Assembly: GCA_030653985.1 (NCBI GenBank)
Contig: JAURYJ010000029.1
Location: 1 to 35,645, forward strand
From: Methylobacter sp.
Lineage (GTDB): Bacteria > Pseudomonadota > Gammaproteobacteria > Methylococcales > Methylomonadaceae
Reading direction: 5' to 3'
DNA: 35,645 nt
The notes beneath the pieces are model-generated. The model made no database searches, was not told where the DNA came from, and worked only from the letters and a program-made list of their open reading frames with translations. Shown here piece by piece: positions 24,661 through 34,537 of the stretch (positions within the stretch are counted from its first letter, which is position 1; each line of letters opens with the position of its first letter). The position numbers and the translations under genes are program-made.

Positions 24661-26565
24661 ATGAAGTACCTGCGTAGAGAACTGTTGTTGTGTTTGTTTT
24701 TGTTTTCCGGCACGGTGTTTGGCAATACGCTCAGCCAGCAAAGAGATGATTTTTTACAGGCAGAAAAGCTGATTGGCCAAGGAGAAGCTAGCGCATTTTT
24801 GGAGCTAAGTGCTTCATTGATTGATTATCCTCTGTACCCTTATTTACGCTATCTGTGGTTAAAGGATAATTTGCACGATACCGGTAAAATTCTTGATTTT
24901 TTGTCGTCATATAAGGAAACGCGCTTCACCGGGTTATTGACGTTTAAATGGCTGGATTATCTCGCTAAGAATCAGCGTTGGAGCGAGTTTTTGCAGCATT
25001 ATAAGCCTACTCAAAATAGTGCTATTGAATGCCAATACGGTTTAGCGATTTATCATCAAGGTAATCAGCAGCAGGCATTAAATACCGCTAAACGTTTGTG
25101 GGTAAGCGGAGATTCGCTGCCTCAAGCATGCGATCCACTCTGGGCGATATTAATGAACTCGCCCAGCTTTACGCCGGAATTGATTTGGCAGCGATTTGAA
25201 TTGGCTTTGAACAAGGATAATGTCTCGGTGGCCGAATATGTGCGTCGGTCATTGACTAAAACAGATCAGGATATTGCCGATGTTTGGTTACAGGTTCATC
25301 AAAAGCCTGCTTTACTAGAAGATAGTCATTTTTTAAATAAGCATAATAAACAGTCTGGACGTATTTTTGCGCATGGCGTAGATCGTTTGGCAAAGTCTGA
25401 TTTGAGTCAGGCCGTCAGACTTTGGGATGCTGGAAAACACGATTTTTGGATAGATAATCCGGTTTTCATGCACTTGGAGCGCCGTCTCGCGCTGGGCATG
25501 GCGTACAGTCGAGATCCAGGCGCCTATTACCGCTTAAGCCAATTGCCTGTTGTCGATTCCGAAGTCAATGAATGGAAGGTCAGGGCGGCTTTGCTGGAAC
25601 AAAACTGGCAGCATGTCACCGAGGCGCTGGAGGCTTTGACGACTGAGGAACGACAAGATTCCAAGTGGCAATATTGGCAAGCCAGGGCGCTGGAGAAAAT
25701 CGGCAACTCTGCGCAGGCTCAGGCGCTATATAATAAGGCCGCTGAAGACCGAAGTTTTTACGGTTTTTTAGCCGCTGATAATGTTCATAAGCCTTATCGA
25801 TTTGCCAATAAGCCAATTATTTCGGAGGAAAGTGAGCTTATAAGCTTAGCCGACGAAACCGATTTTAAGGTGATCCAAGAGCTAAATTTACTGAACAGGG
25901 ACGCAGAAGCCAAACGGCAATGGTGGTATGCGGTCAATAAATTAAGCAAAGAGCGACTCCGGGTTGCAGCCAAGTTAGCGCAGCGTTGGCACTGGGATCA
26001 AGTTGCCATTATTACGCTGGTTAAAGCGGATTATTGGGATGATCTGGCATTGCGTTTTCCGGTTAATTACTCGGATCAAATTCATAATAATGCGTCTCGG
26101 AACCATCTCGATCCGTCCATTGTTTTTGGCCTGATTCGGCAGGAAAGTATCTTCAATAAAGATGCCGAGTCAGCCGTTGGCGCGCGTGGCTTAATGCAAA
26201 TCATGCCTAAAACCGGTATGCAAATAGCCGGTGAACTCAAGGAACAATGGCGGTCGGATCAAAGTCTGTTTGATTCTGATGTTAACATCAGGTACGGCGC
26301 TTATTATTATAAGAAGCTGCTCAATCAGTTTCAGGGGCATTTTGCTTTGGCTGTTGCGGCTTATAATGCGGGACCGGGGCGGGTGGCAAGATGGTTGCCG
26401 AGTGTTAACGCTATGCCGGCAGATATTTGGATAGAAACGATCCCGTTTAAAGAAACCAGGAAGTATGTTGCCGCTGTGCTTTATCATTCCATTATTTATC
26501 AGGAAATCATGAAAAAAGAAGGCTTGAAGATGAAGGAATTGATGCTTGATGTGTTGCCCGGCTAA
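24661..26565 (+). CDS. slt: Slt, soluble lytic murein transglycosylase
   Basis: A 634-residue Slt70-type enzyme. A signal peptide (MKYLRRELLLCLFLFSGTVFG) sends it to the periplasm. The long superhelical U and L domains (about 30-470) are made of alpha-helical repeats such as WQYWQARALEKIGNSAQAQALYNKAAEDRSFYGFLAAD. The catalytic domain begins near 475: GLIRQESIFNKDAESAVGARG with catalytic Glu495, GLMQIMP, and AVAAYNAGPGRV. It cleaves peptidoglycan to 1,6-anhydromuropeptides during wall turnover. It is transcribed divergently from the ABC exporter. Confidence 0.94.
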   Translation: MKYLRRELLLCLFLFSGTVFGNTLSQQRDDFLQAEKLIGQGEASAFLELSASLIDYPLYPYLRYLWLKDNLHDTGKILDFLSSYKETRFTGLLTFKWLDYLAKNQRWSEFLQHYKPTQNSAIECQYGLAIYHQGNQQQALNTAKRLWVSGDSLPQACDPLWAILMNSPSFTPELIWQRFELALNKDNVSVAEYVRRSLTKTDQDIADVWLQVHQKPALLEDSHFLNKHNKQSGRIFAHGVDRLAKSDLSQAVRLWDAGKHDFWIDNPVFMHLERRLALGMAYSRDPGAYYRLSQLPVVDSEVNEWKVRAALLEQNWQHVTEALEALTTEERQDSKWQYWQARALEKIGNSAQAQALYNKAAEDRSFYGFLAADNVHKPYRFANKPIISEESELISLADETDFKVIQELNLLNRDAEAKRQWWYAVNKLSKERLRVAAKLAQRWHWDQVAIITLVKADYWDDLALRFPVNYSDQIHNNASRNHLDPSIVFGLIRQESIFNKDAESAVGARGLMQIMPKTGMQIAGELKEQWRSDQSLFDSDVNIRYGAYYYKKLLNQFQGHFALAVAAYNAGPGRVARWLPSVNAMPADIWIETIPFKETRKYVAAVLYHSIIYQEIMKKEGLKMKELMLDVLPG

Positions 26566-26646
26566 AAATTGAGCTGATTTTTTTTGATGCCTGTTAGATA
26601 ATGCACAGTTTAGAATAATAATAACTACGCAAGGTATATAAAGAAT

Positions 26647-27162
26647 ATGGGGAAACAGCATAGTTTTACTCGCGAAGAATTGTTGATGTCCGGCAGGGGA
26701 GAGCTGTACGGGCCGGAAAATGCGCAATTACCTCTGCCGCCTATGTTAATGATGGATCGTATTACCCTGATTACCGATGAAGGCGGCACCTACGGAAAAG
26801 GCGAGATCGTCGCCGAACTGGATATAAGGCCTGACTTATGGTTTTTCGACTGTCATTTCCAAGGCGATCCGGTAATGCCTGGCTGTTTGGGTCTGGACGC
26901 GATGTGGCAGTTGGTCGGTTTTTATCTGTGCTGGATGGGCGGACCGGGTAAAGGACGTGCTTTGGGCGTGGGCGAGGTTAAATTTACCGGACAAGTTCTG
27001 CCCACCGCTAAAAAAGTCATTTATCGAATCAATTTAAAAAGAGTGATTATGCGGAAGTTGGTTATGGGGATTGCTGATGCCACTATGGAAGTTGATGGTA
27101 AGGTGATCTATGAGGCTAACGATTTACGAGTTGGTCTATTTACTTCCACGCAAGATTTTTAG
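26647..27162 (+). CDS. fabA: FabA, 3-hydroxydecanoyl-ACP dehydratase/isomerase
   Basis: A 171-residue FabA. Active-site His70 lies in [20 protein letters not shown] and Asp84 in the same stretch, exactly the Escherichia coli numbering. The hot-dog fold dehydratase also isomerises trans-2- to cis-3-decenoyl-ACP, opening the unsaturated fatty acid route. This matters in methanotrophs, whose intracytoplasmic membranes are rich in monounsaturated fatty acids. It is directly followed by fabB after 11 bases, the usual operon. Confidence 0.97.
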   Translation: MGKQHSFTREELLMSGRGELYGPENAQLPLPPMLMMDRITLITDEGGTYGKGEIVAELDIRPDLWFFDCHFQGDPVMPGCLGLDAMWQLVGFYLCWMGGPGKGRALGVGEVKFTGQVLPTAKKVIYRINLKRVIMRKLVMGIADATMEVDGKVIYEANDLRVGLFTSTQDF

Positions 27163-27173
27163 AGGTACAAGTG

Positions 27174-28397
27174 ATGAAAAGAGTCGTAGTAACCGGTTTA
27201 GGCATTGTTTCCAGTATAGGGAATAACCGAAAAGAGGTCGTCGATTCCCTAAAAGAAGGCAGATCAGGAATTGTTTTTGCAGACGTTTATAAAGACATGG
27301 GTTTCCGCAGTCATGTTCACGGACCTATCAATATTGACTTAGACGCATTCATCGACCGTAAAATAAAACGTTTTATGGGCGATGGCGCTGCGTTCAACTA
27401 TATTGCGATGCAGCAAGCGATTGACGATTCCGGCTTAGGTGAATCAGACGTGTCAAATTTCAGAACCGGCCTGGTGATGGGTTCCGGCGGTCCTTCAACG
27501 TCAAATATTGTTGAAGCGGCTGATATTTTGCGCGAAAAAGGCATTAAACATGTCGGGCCGTATAGGGTGCCTAGAAGCATGTCCAGCACCAACACCGCCT
27601 GTCTGGCGACGCCTTATAAAATTAAAGGTGTCAATTACACGATCAGTTCGGCGTGTGCGACCAGTGCTCACTGTATCGGTCATGCGATGGAATTGATCCA
27701 GATGGGCAAACAGGATGTGGTGTTTGCCGGTGGCGGCGAAGAAGTCCATTGGAGCATGTCGATGCTGTTCGATGCGATGGGGGCTTTGTCTTCCAAATAT
27801 AACGACACGCCAAGCACAGCGTCGAGACCTTATGATGAAACCAGAGATGGTTTTGTGATCTCCGGCGGCGGCGGTGTTTTGGTGATTGAAGAACTGGAAC
27901 ATGCCAAAGCGCGCGGCGCGAAAATCTACGCCGAACTGACCGGTTACGGCGCGACATCCGACGGTTATGACATGGTTCAACCCTCAGGTGAAGGCGCGGT
28001 GCGGTGTATGCAGCAGGCGATGGCGACTATCAAGGACTGCAAGATTGATTATATCAATGCCCATGGCACCAGTACGCCGGTTGGCGATACTAAAGAACTT
28101 GAAGCCTTGCGCAATGTATTCGGTCAGGATGAGGTGCCGTTAGTCAGTTCGACAAAATCGCTGACAGGTCACGCATTAGGTGCGGCAGGCGTTAACGAGG
28201 CGATTTATTCGTTGTTGATGATGGAAGAAAACTTCCTTAGCGCATCGGCTAATATCACTCAGTTAGATGCCGGTGCAGCAGGCATTCCGATCGTGCGCGA
28301 ACGTAAAGACAACATTACCTTAAACACCATTATGTCGAACAGCTTCGGTTTTGGCGGCACCAACGCCACACTCATTTTTCAGCGCTACAACGGCTAA
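27174..28397 (+). CDS. fabB: FabB, 3-oxoacyl-ACP synthase I
   Basis: A 407-residue beta-ketoacyl-ACP synthase with the Cys-His-His triad: Cys161 in [10 protein letters not shown], His297 in [11 protein letters not shown] and His333 in [20 protein letters not shown] near the C-terminus is also present as [11 protein letters not shown]. FabB elongates the cis-3-decenoyl-ACP made by FabA, so the pair sets unsaturated fatty acid output. The ATG at 27174 is preferred over the GTG at 27171 because AGAGG lies 8-9 bases upstream. A probable terminator follows. Confidence 0.96.
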   Translation: MKRVVVTGLGIVSSIGNNRKEVVDSLKEGRSGIVFADVYKDMGFRSHVHGPINIDLDAFIDRKIKRFMGDGAAFNYIAMQQAIDDSGLGESDVSNFRTGLVMGSGGPSTSNIVEAADILREKGIKHVGPYRVPRSMSSTNTACLATPYKIKGVNYTISSACATSAHCIGHAMELIQMGKQDVVFAGGGEEVHWSMSMLFDAMGALSSKYNDTPSTASRPYDETRDGFVISGGGGVLVIEELEHAKARGAKIYAELTGYGATSDGYDMVQPSGEGAVRCMQQAMATIKDCKIDYINAHGTSTPVGDTKELEALRNVFGQDEVPLVSSTKSLTGHALGAAGVNEAIYSLLMMEENFLSASANITQLDAGAAGIPIVRERKDNITLNTIMSNSFGFGGTNATLIFQRYNG

Positions 28398-28409
28398 CGC
28401 GATTCTTCT

Positions 28410-28443
28410 CGGGGTTCGGATACACGAACCCCGTACTCTTTTC
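28410..28443 (+). terminator. Probable terminator after fabAB
   Basis: CGGGGTTCG (28410-28418) pairs perfectly with CGAACCCCG (28425-28433) around a six-base loop, followed by TACTCTTTTCC. The T-tract is interrupted, so strength is moderate. It separates fabAB from ttcA. Confidence 0.6.
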
Positions 28444-28469
28444 CTCTCAACTATTTCATATCTCTGACC

Positions 28470-29351
28470 ATGTCAGATCTAAAGCAAAAATCCATTATAC
28501 AATTTAACAAATTACAAAAACATTTGCGGCATACGGTCGGCGATGCGATTGCCGACTACAACATGATCGAAAATGGGGACAAAGTCATGGTGTGCTTATC
28601 CGGCGGCAAGGATTCGTTCACCCTGCTGGATATTTTGCTGCATTTGCAGAAAACTGCACCGGTCGAATTCGAGCTGATTGCGGTCAACCTGGATCAAAAG
28701 CAGCCCGGTTTTCCTGAGCACGTATTGCCGGAATATCTGGCGGCGCTGGGTGTGCCGTATCATATTATCGAAAAAGACACCTACAGCATCGTCAAGCGGG
28801 TTATCCCCGAGGGCAACACCACCTGCGGCCTGTGTTCGCGCTTGCGGCGCGGCACTTTATACGGTTATGCCGAAGCCAATAATGTCACCAAAATAGCCTT
28901 GGGACATCATCGTGACGATATTCTTGAAACCTTTTTTCTGAATATTTTTTATGGCGGAAAATTAAAAGCGATGCCGCCGAAGTTGTTAAGCGACGATAAG
29001 AAAAATATTATCATCCGGCCTTTGGCGTACACTCGCGAAAAAGACATTGAACGCCTTGCTGTGTTTAAAAATTATCCGATTATTCCCTGTAACTTGTGCG
29101 GCTCTCAGGAAAACTTGCAACGCCAGGCCATGAAAGTCATGTTAAAAACCTGGGATAAACAGTTTCCAGGACGGCTGGAAACCATTTTTACCAGCCTTAA
29201 AAATGTCGCGCCTTCGCAGTTGGCCGATACGCAGTTATTCGATTTTGTCGGGTTAACGCGCAGCCAGCAAGCCGAAGAGCAGGTAATGTTCGATAGTGTG
29301 TATGCCTCTACAAGCGCGGCGAATGCCGGTTTGGATGTGTTGGCTCAGTGA
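28470..29351 (+). CDS. ttcA: TtcA, tRNA 2-thiocytidine synthetase
   Basis: A 293-residue PP-loop ATPase that thiolates C32 in some tRNAs. The PP-loop is SGGKDS (44-49). The iron-sulfur cysteines are TCGLC (Cys119, Cys122) and a second pair CNLC (Cys207, Cys210), of which three usually bind the cluster. [14 protein letters not shown] is the other conserved family block. Its stop overlaps the next gene by four bases (GTGA). Confidence 0.94.
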   Translation: MSDLKQKSIIQFNKLQKHLRHTVGDAIADYNMIENGDKVMVCLSGGKDSFTLLDILLHLQKTAPVEFELIAVNLDQKQPGFPEHVLPEYLAALGVPYHIIEKDTYSIVKRVIPEGNTTCGLCSRLRRGTLYGYAEANNVTKIALGHHRDDILETFFLNIFYGGKLKAMPPKLLSDDKKNIIIRPLAYTREKDIERLAVFKNYPIIPCNLCGSQENLQRQAMKVMLKTWDKQFPGRLETIFTSLKNVAPSQLADTQLFDFVGLTRSQQAEEQVMFDSVYASTSAANAGLDVLAQ

Positions 29352-30091
29352 GCCCTGTTGTTCTGTTTACCGATTTTGGGCCATATGGCCCTTATGCCGG
29401 GCAAATGGAATCGGTGTTACAGCAGATTGCGCCTAATGTGCCTGTTATTCATCTACTGAGTAATGCCCCAATCGCCGATCCTCGTTTAAGTTCCTACTTA
29501 TTAGCTGCATTACGCCATAGCTTTCCTGTAAATAGTATTTTTCTGGCCGTGGTCGACCCAGGCGTTGGCGGCGACCGCAGAGCCGTTGTTTTATACGCTG
29601 ACGGACAAACCTTTGTCGGACCGGATAACGGCTTGTTGAATACCGTCGCCGTTCAGGTTCAAGATGCACAATGGTCGGAAATTATCGGGAAGCCGGAACA
29701 GTGCTCGATGAGTTTTCACGGCAGGGATCTATTGGCCCCCATTGCTGCAAAGCTGGCTATCGATGCAGCCGACAATTTATTGCAGCCATTTGACCGGAAT
29801 GATTTAAGCACTTGGTCTCAAGATTTGGCGGAAGTGATTTATTTTGATTTTTACGGCAATGCGATGACTGGATTGCGGTATCACCAAGGATTAGCTGGCA
29901 AGATTTTAACTATTAACGGGTTTGCGCTCAAGCAGGCCGATACTTTCGGCGCTGTCGCAGAACAACAGGCATTCTGGTATAAAAATTCCAGCGGTTTAAT
30001 CGAAATAGCGGTTAATAAAGGTCGCTCAGAGCAACAGCTGGCTTTGAAACTGGGTATGCCACTCAGTTTCCAGTTATTTAATGGAGGATGA
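29348..30091 (+). CDS. SAM hydroxide adenosyltransferase (DUF62 family)
   Basis: A 247-residue member of the DUF62/fluorinase-like family, which hydrolyses S-adenosylmethionine to adenosine and methionine using an activated water. Typical blocks are [21 protein letters not shown] at the start, [32 protein letters not shown] and [11 protein letters not shown]. The physiological role is unclear; it may remove excess or damaged SAM. It begins at GTG 29348 inside the ttcA stop, so the two are coupled. Confidence 0.9.
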   Translation: MSPVVLFTDFGPYGPYAGQMESVLQQIAPNVPVIHLLSNAPIADPRLSSYLLAALRHSFPVNSIFLAVVDPGVGGDRRAVVLYADGQTFVGPDNGLLNTVAVQVQDAQWSEIIGKPEQCSMSFHGRDLLAPIAAKLAIDAADNLLQPFDRNDLSTWSQDLAEVIYFDFYGNAMTGLRYHQGLAGKILTINGFALKQADTFGAVAEQQAFWYKNSSGLIEIAVNKGRSEQQLALKLGMPLSFQLFNGG

Positions 30092-30233
30092 CTGTGCTAA
30101 CTCTTTGTCCCAAGGGTATTACGCCTATAACTCGGATGAACAGCCACGGCTTATGGTTTATAATCACCCTCTGTTTGAAATTTTCATCGGCCTGCGCTCA
30201 ACCGTGCGTTTGGTCTTGACTGACATTGGTTAA
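30081..30233 (+). CDS. Possible 50-residue small protein between the SAM hydrolase and prfB
   Basis: An ATG at 30081 opens a 50-codon frame that overlaps the SAM hydrolase end by 11 bases and stops at 30233, ten bases before prfB. The product reads [20 protein letters not shown] and then QPRLMVYNHPLFEIFIGLRS, an ordinary protein-like composition, but I recognise no family. There is no good ribosome binding site. A competing 43-codon frame (ATG 30088 or GTG 30094 to TGA 30219) has GGAGG well placed before its GTG but a less natural, cysteine-rich product. Either or neither may be real; the sequence could also be a gene remnant. Confidence 0.3.
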   Translation: MEDDCANSLSQGYYAYNSDEQPRLMVYNHPLFEIFIGLRSTVRLVLTDIG

Positions 30234-30242
30234 ATACACCTC

Positions 30243-31341
30243 ATGCAAGAAATAAATCCGATCAAGAACAAAATAGTCGACTTAAAAAGCCGTGGCGATG
30301 CCCTTAGGAGGTATCTTTGACTTTGACATTAAGAACGAGCGTTTAGTCGAAGTCTTAAGGGAACTGGAAAACCCGAAAATATGGGATAAGCCGGAAGAAG
30401 CGCAGGCTTTAGGTAAAGAGCGCGGCCAACTGGAAGTCATCGTCAACACCATTAATGACTTAGAACGGGGCCTTAGCGATGCAGAAGAACTGCTGCTGAT
30501 GGCGGTCGAAGAAGACGATGAAGACACCGTTGAAACCGTGGTTGACGATCTGGATTACTTTGAAAAAAGAGTCGCAGATCTGGAATTTCGTCGTATGTTC
30601 TCCGGGCAAATGGATGCCAATAATGCCTTTCTGGACATACAGTCCGGCTCCGGCGGCACCGAAGCCCAGGATTGGGCATCGATCATCGAGCGCATGTATT
30701 TGCGTTGGGGCGAACGTAAGGGTTTTAAAACCGAATTGATTGAAGAATCATCGGGCGATGTCGCCGGCATCAAAAGTGCGACTATCCGCTTTGAAGGCGA
30801 ATATGCCTACGGTTGGTTGCGTACTGAAACCGGTGTGCATCGACTGGTCAGGAAATCGCCGTTCGATTCAGGAAATCGCCGCCATACCTCGTTTGCCTCG
30901 GTGTTCGTAGCGCCGGAAATCGACGATGATATCGACATCGACATCAATCCTGCTGATATCCGTGTCGATGTCTACCGTGCCAGCGGCGCGGGCGGACAGC
31001 ATATCAACAAAACCGAATCTGCGGTGCGTATGACCCACAATCCGACCGGCATCGTCGTGCAATGTCAGAGCGACCGTTCGCAGCATAAAAACCGCGATAC
31101 CGCGATGAAGCAATTGAAAGCCAAATTGTACGAACTGGAAATGCGCAAGCGCAGTGAAACGGCTCAGGCCTTGGAAGATACCAAGTCGGATATAGGCTGG
31201 GGCAGCCAGATTCGTTCCTATGTTCTGGATCAGTCGCGGATAAAGGATTTACGCACTAACGTGGAAACAGGCAACACCCAGGCGGTTCTGGATGGCGATC
31301 TGGATCAGTTTATCGAGGCTAGCTTGAAAAGCGGCTTATAA
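30243..31341 (+). CDS. prfB: PrfB, peptide chain release factor 2, with programmed +1 frameshift
   Basis: Codons 1-25 (30243-30317) end at an in-frame TGA (30318-30320) in the context AGGAGG-TAT-CTT-TGA-C; a +1 slip on CTT leads into the frame from 30319 to 31341, giving a 365-residue protein, the E. coli length. AGGAGG acts as an internal Shine-Dalgarno that promotes the slip, and low RF2 at the TGA favours frameshifting, so RF2 controls its own synthesis. The shifted part has the SPF anticodon-like motif in [12 protein letters not shown] and the catalytic GGQ in [16 protein letters not shown]. It terminates translation at UGA and UAA. lysS follows, as in many gammaproteobacteria. Confidence 0.97.
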
Positions 31342-31375
31342 AACTCATGCAAATATAAAAGAGTAATCAAATAAC

Positions 31376-32875
31376 ATGTCCGAAATCCAACAAGACGAAC
31401 AAGAACAAATCAAGCAACGCCGCAGCAAATTAAACGAGTTGCGCGAAAACGGCGGCATTGCTTTTCCTACCGACTTCCGCCGCAATGTGGTGGCCGGTGA
31501 GCTGTTGGCCGAATACGGCGAAAAAACCAAAGAAGAACTCGAAGCAGAACCTTTACGGGTAAAACTGGCCGGTCGCATGATGACCCGGAGGGTGATGGGT
31601 AAAGCCAGTTTTGCGCATATTCAGGATATGTCCGGTCAAATACAGCTTTATGTGACCCGCGATGCACTGCCGGAAAGTTTTTACAATGAGCAGTTTAAAA
31701 AATGGGATATAGGCGATATTGTCGGCGCGGAAGGCATACTGTTTAAAACCCAGACCGGCGAACTCAGCGTCAAGATCGATGATATTCGTTTACTGACCAA
31801 AGCCTTGCGCCCGTTGCCGGAAAAATTTCATGGTCTTGCGGATCAGGAGATCAAATACCGCCAGCGCTATCTGGATTTGATCATGAGCGAGCAATCGCGC
31901 AATACCTTTTTGATTCGTTCCAAGGTAGTTGCTTACATCCGTCAATTTCTGATTGAACGCAATTTTCTGGAAGTCGAAACGCCGATGATGCAGATGATTC
32001 CAGGCGGGGCAACGGCGCGGCCTTTTACCACCTTCCATAACGCGCTGGATATGGAGCTTTACTTACGTATCGCGCCGGAGTTGTATTTAAAACGTCTGGT
32101 GGTTGGTGGTTTTGAGCGGGTGTTTGAAATCAACCGCAACTTCCGCAACGAAGGTTTATCGACGCGTCATAATCCCGAGTTCACCATGCTGGAGTTTTAT
32201 CAGGCTTACGCCGAATATGGCGATTTGATGGATTTGACCGAAGCCATGTTGCGCGGTGTTGCGATTGAGGTGTTGGGGCAAACTGAGATTACCTATCAAG
32301 GCGAGCAATACGATTTTGGCAAGCCGTTTGATCGCATGACCGTGTTTGATTCGATACTGCACTTTAATCCTAATGTAAAAGCGGCTGATATTGATAATCG
32401 TGAGTCTGCGGCAGAAGTCGCCAAAGGCTTGGGCATTCTGCTTAAAGACGGTTATGGTCTGGGCAAAATCCAGATTGAGATATTTGAAAAAACCGTGGAA
32501 AGCCGCTTGATGAATCCGACTTTTATTACTGCGTATCCGGTTGAAGTTTCGCCGCTGGCACGACGCAATGATGATAATCCGCATGTCACCGATCGCTTTG
32601 AATTCTTTGTCGGCGGACGGGAAATCGCCAACGGTTTTACCGAGTTGAACGATGCCGAAGATCAGGCCGCGCGCTTCCAGAAACAGGTCGAAGAAAAAGA
32701 GGCCGGTGATGATGAAGCTATGCATTTTGACGCCGATTATATCATTGCGCTGGAACACGGCATGCCGCCCACGGCAGGTGAGGGCATAGGTATCGATCGT
32801 CTGGTTATGCTGTTTGCCGATGCGCCGTCAATACGCGATGTGCTGTTGTTTCCGCATATGAGACCGAAGGGTTAA
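31376..32875 (+). CDS. lysS: LysS, class II lysyl-tRNA synthetase
   Basis: A 499-residue class II LysRS. The N-terminal OB-fold (about 55-150) includes [21 protein letters not shown], and the catalytic core has motif 2 [20 protein letters not shown] and motif 3 [13 protein letters not shown] near the C-terminus, with [18 protein letters not shown] in the lysine pocket. It charges tRNA-Lys in the cytoplasm. The gene lies 34 bases after prfB and is probably co-transcribed. Confidence 0.97.
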   Translation: MSEIQQDEQEQIKQRRSKLNELRENGGIAFPTDFRRNVVAGELLAEYGEKTKEELEAEPLRVKLAGRMMTRRVMGKASFAHIQDMSGQIQLYVTRDALPESFYNEQFKKWDIGDIVGAEGILFKTQTGELSVKIDDIRLLTKALRPLPEKFHGLADQEIKYRQRYLDLIMSEQSRNTFLIRSKVVAYIRQFLIERNFLEVETPMMQMIPGGATARPFTTFHNALDMELYLRIAPELYLKRLVVGGFERVFEINRNFRNEGLSTRHNPEFTMLEFYQAYAEYGDLMDLTEAMLRGVAIEVLGQTEITYQGEQYDFGKPFDRMTVFDSILHFNPNVKAADIDNRESAAEVAKGLGILLKDGYGLGKIQIEIFEKTVESRLMNPTFITAYPVEVSPLARRNDDNPHVTDRFEFFVGGREIANGFTELNDAEDQAARFQKQVEEKEAGDDEAMHFDADYIIALEHGMPPTAGEGIGIDRLVMLFADAPSIRDVLLFPHMRPKG

Positions 32876-32908
32876 TCGGTTTATAGGTATTACACAAATC
32901 GCATTATC

Positions 32909-32935
32909 GTCATCCGGCAATTCCTGCCGGATGAC
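32909..32935. repeat. REP-like palindrome downstream of lysS
   Basis: GTCATCCGGCA (32909-32919) pairs perfectly with TGCCGGATGAC (32925-32935) around ATTCC. The GCCGGATG core resembles enterobacterial REP sequences. It lies between the convergent lysS and gloB genes and has no T-tract. Confidence 0.75.
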
Positions 32936-33007
32936 GAGTCGTTTAGAGGTCTATTTGAGGCGACGAGTTCACTCGGCTCCTCCATCCTTTAGTCGTCGTA
33001 AAAATCG

Positions 33008-33772
33008 TTAAAAACTGTCCTTTAACCGTCTGACTTCCGCAAAAACCTCCACCGGCTTTTTGTTCACCATCTTAATAGTTTCCCGTAACGCCAAACTGTC
33101 TTCCCTGAAAAACGGATTGGTCGCCAGTTCCTGTTCTATTGTCGATGGCACCGTCGGCAAATGCTTTGCCCTCAGCTGATTGATAAGCTCCATTCTTTGC
33201 TGTAACTGCCGGTTATCGGGTTCTACGGTTAAAGAAAATCGGCCATTGGCTTGCGTGTATTCATGGGCGCAATAAATTCGAGTCGATGCGGGCAAAGCCT
33301 TCAATTTCTGCAACGAATGCCACATCTGTTCCGCAGTGCCTTCAAACAACCGACCGCAGCCCATGACGAACAACGTGTCCCCGCAAAACAGTGTGTTGTC
33401 ATCAGCAAAATAATAAACAACATGGCCGCTGGTATGTCCCGGAGTCGAGATGACCTTGGCGGTATGCTTGCCTAGCATTATCACATCGCCGTCAACAACG
33501 CCGCGATCAATGCCGGGAATTCGATTTTGATCTGAAAGCGGCGCAATAACCGTGCAACCGGTTTTTTGTTTCAGCGCCAAATTACCGCCAACATGATCGG
33601 CATGATGATGGGTATTTAGAATGGTGGTTAACTGCCAGCCTTTTTGCTTCAGAACATCCAAAACCGGCTGGGTAACAGCGGGATCTACAACAGCGGTTTC
33701 ACCCGATACCGGATCGTGGAGCAGATAAATGTAATTATCGTTTAAGACGGGGAGTTGCAGGATGGTCAGCAT
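33008..33772 (-). CDS. gloB: GloB, hydroxyacylglutathione hydrolase (glyoxalase II)
   Basis: A 254-residue metallo-beta-lactamase-fold enzyme. The metal motif is THHHADHVGG (His55, His57, Asp59, His60), followed by STPGHTSGHVVYYF (third-site His), FCGDTLFVMGCGRLFEGTAEQM and CAHEYTQAN with the last His, then a C-terminal glutathione-binding helical part. It hydrolyses S-lactoylglutathione, finishing methylglyoxal detoxification. Length and motif order are normal for GloB. Confidence 0.95.
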   Translation of the reverse strand: MLTILQLPVLNDNYIYLLHDPVSGETAVVDPAVTQPVLDVLKQKGWQLTTILNTHHHADHVGGNLALKQKTGCTVIAPLSDQNRIPGIDRGVVDGDVIMLGKHTAKVISTPGHTSGHVVYYFADDNTLFCGDTLFVMGCGRLFEGTAEQMWHSLQKLKALPASTRIYCAHEYTQANGRFSLTVEPDNRQLQQRMELINQLRAKHLPTVPSTIEQELATNPFFREDSLALRETIKMVNKKPVEVFAEVRRLKDSF

Positions 33773-33861
33773 GTTTTTAAGTTCTCACGATAGGGGTGGC
33801 CTTGAGAGCTAAACAGCATGAGTATGTTTAGCCGTTGGTGAATAGGCGGCAAGAAACCGTT

Positions 33862-34197
33862 TTAATGTCCTTTCCCTAAACTTCTGATTTCTTTTAATAG
33901 GCCATTTTCAAAACGAAGGTAATGCTGTAAACGGTAAGAACCGAAATTGTACACCCACTCTTCTATCTGGATTTCTTCATATTCATGAATATCAAGGGTT
34001 CTGCGCGGGTGATGTAGGGTGCTGCCCACTATTTTCGTGCGGGTTTCAACGGATTCCGGTTCACCGCACTGAGCCAGTATATAGCCTTTATAATCGCCTA
34101 AATTAATTAGCTTTTGTCCACATCGCATCGCAGATAAAGCGTTGAAAGAGCATAAGCTCAGAGCCAGTATCCAGGTAGTGCTATTTTTCATTGGCAT
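33862..34197 (-). CDS. DUF2845-like secreted small protein
   Basis: A 111-residue protein with a signal peptide (MPMKNSTTWILALSLCSFNALS) and a mature domain MRCGQKLINLGDYKGYILAQCGEPESVE, ending in EEWVYNFGSYRLQHYLRFENGLLKEIRSLGKG. The Cys pair, CGEP and W-x-Y-N-F-G features match the DUF2845 family of small periplasmic proteins common in gammaproteobacteria; the function is not known. ATG at 34197 is used; an ATG two codons later is equally possible. Confidence 0.75.
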   Translation of the reverse strand: MPMKNSTTWILALSLCSFNALSAMRCGQKLINLGDYKGYILAQCGEPESVETRTKIVGSTLHHPRRTLDIHEYEEIQIEEWVYNFGSYRLQHYLRFENGLLKEIRSLGKGH

Positions 34198-34537
34198 AAA
34201 CCTTTATCAAAAATGTCAGGATGAATTTTGATGAAATCATCGATATTTTATGTCGCTCGCTGATTCTCTTAATAAGTAGATCGAGTATATAAATAGTATG
34301 CCCGATCTACAATAAAAAAGAAAAATTGAATCTCTGTGTATTACTCGGTCAACAAGAGCAGAACAAATGCGACACCCATCACATAATTCAATTCGTTAAG
34401 CGGCCATTAAGAATAAATCGAATAATATAGTCCAAAGTTTATCACTGGATAATTATTATCCAATAGGCTTGGAGGTAATAGGAACTTGAAACTAAGTCAA
34501 TAATATCAACTATCACAAAAATATATAGGTTAATTGA
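34198..34537. other. Intergenic region with two palindromes upstream of the secreted-protein gene
   Basis: A 340-base AT-rich gap between divergent genes. GTAGATCG (34276-34283) is inverted at 34303-34310, and TGGATAAT-T-ATTATCCA (34446-34462) is a perfect palindrome 76 bases before the downstream ATG, operator-like in form. A lone GGAGGT (34471-34476) precedes no long reading frame. No other gene or RNA is recognised. Confidence 0.5.

Noticed and set aside
30292..31341. prfB as a shorter gene starting inside the frame at 30292
   Set aside because: The upstream 25 codons plus the AGGAGG-TAT-CTT-TGA-C slip site show the normal RF2 arrangement.
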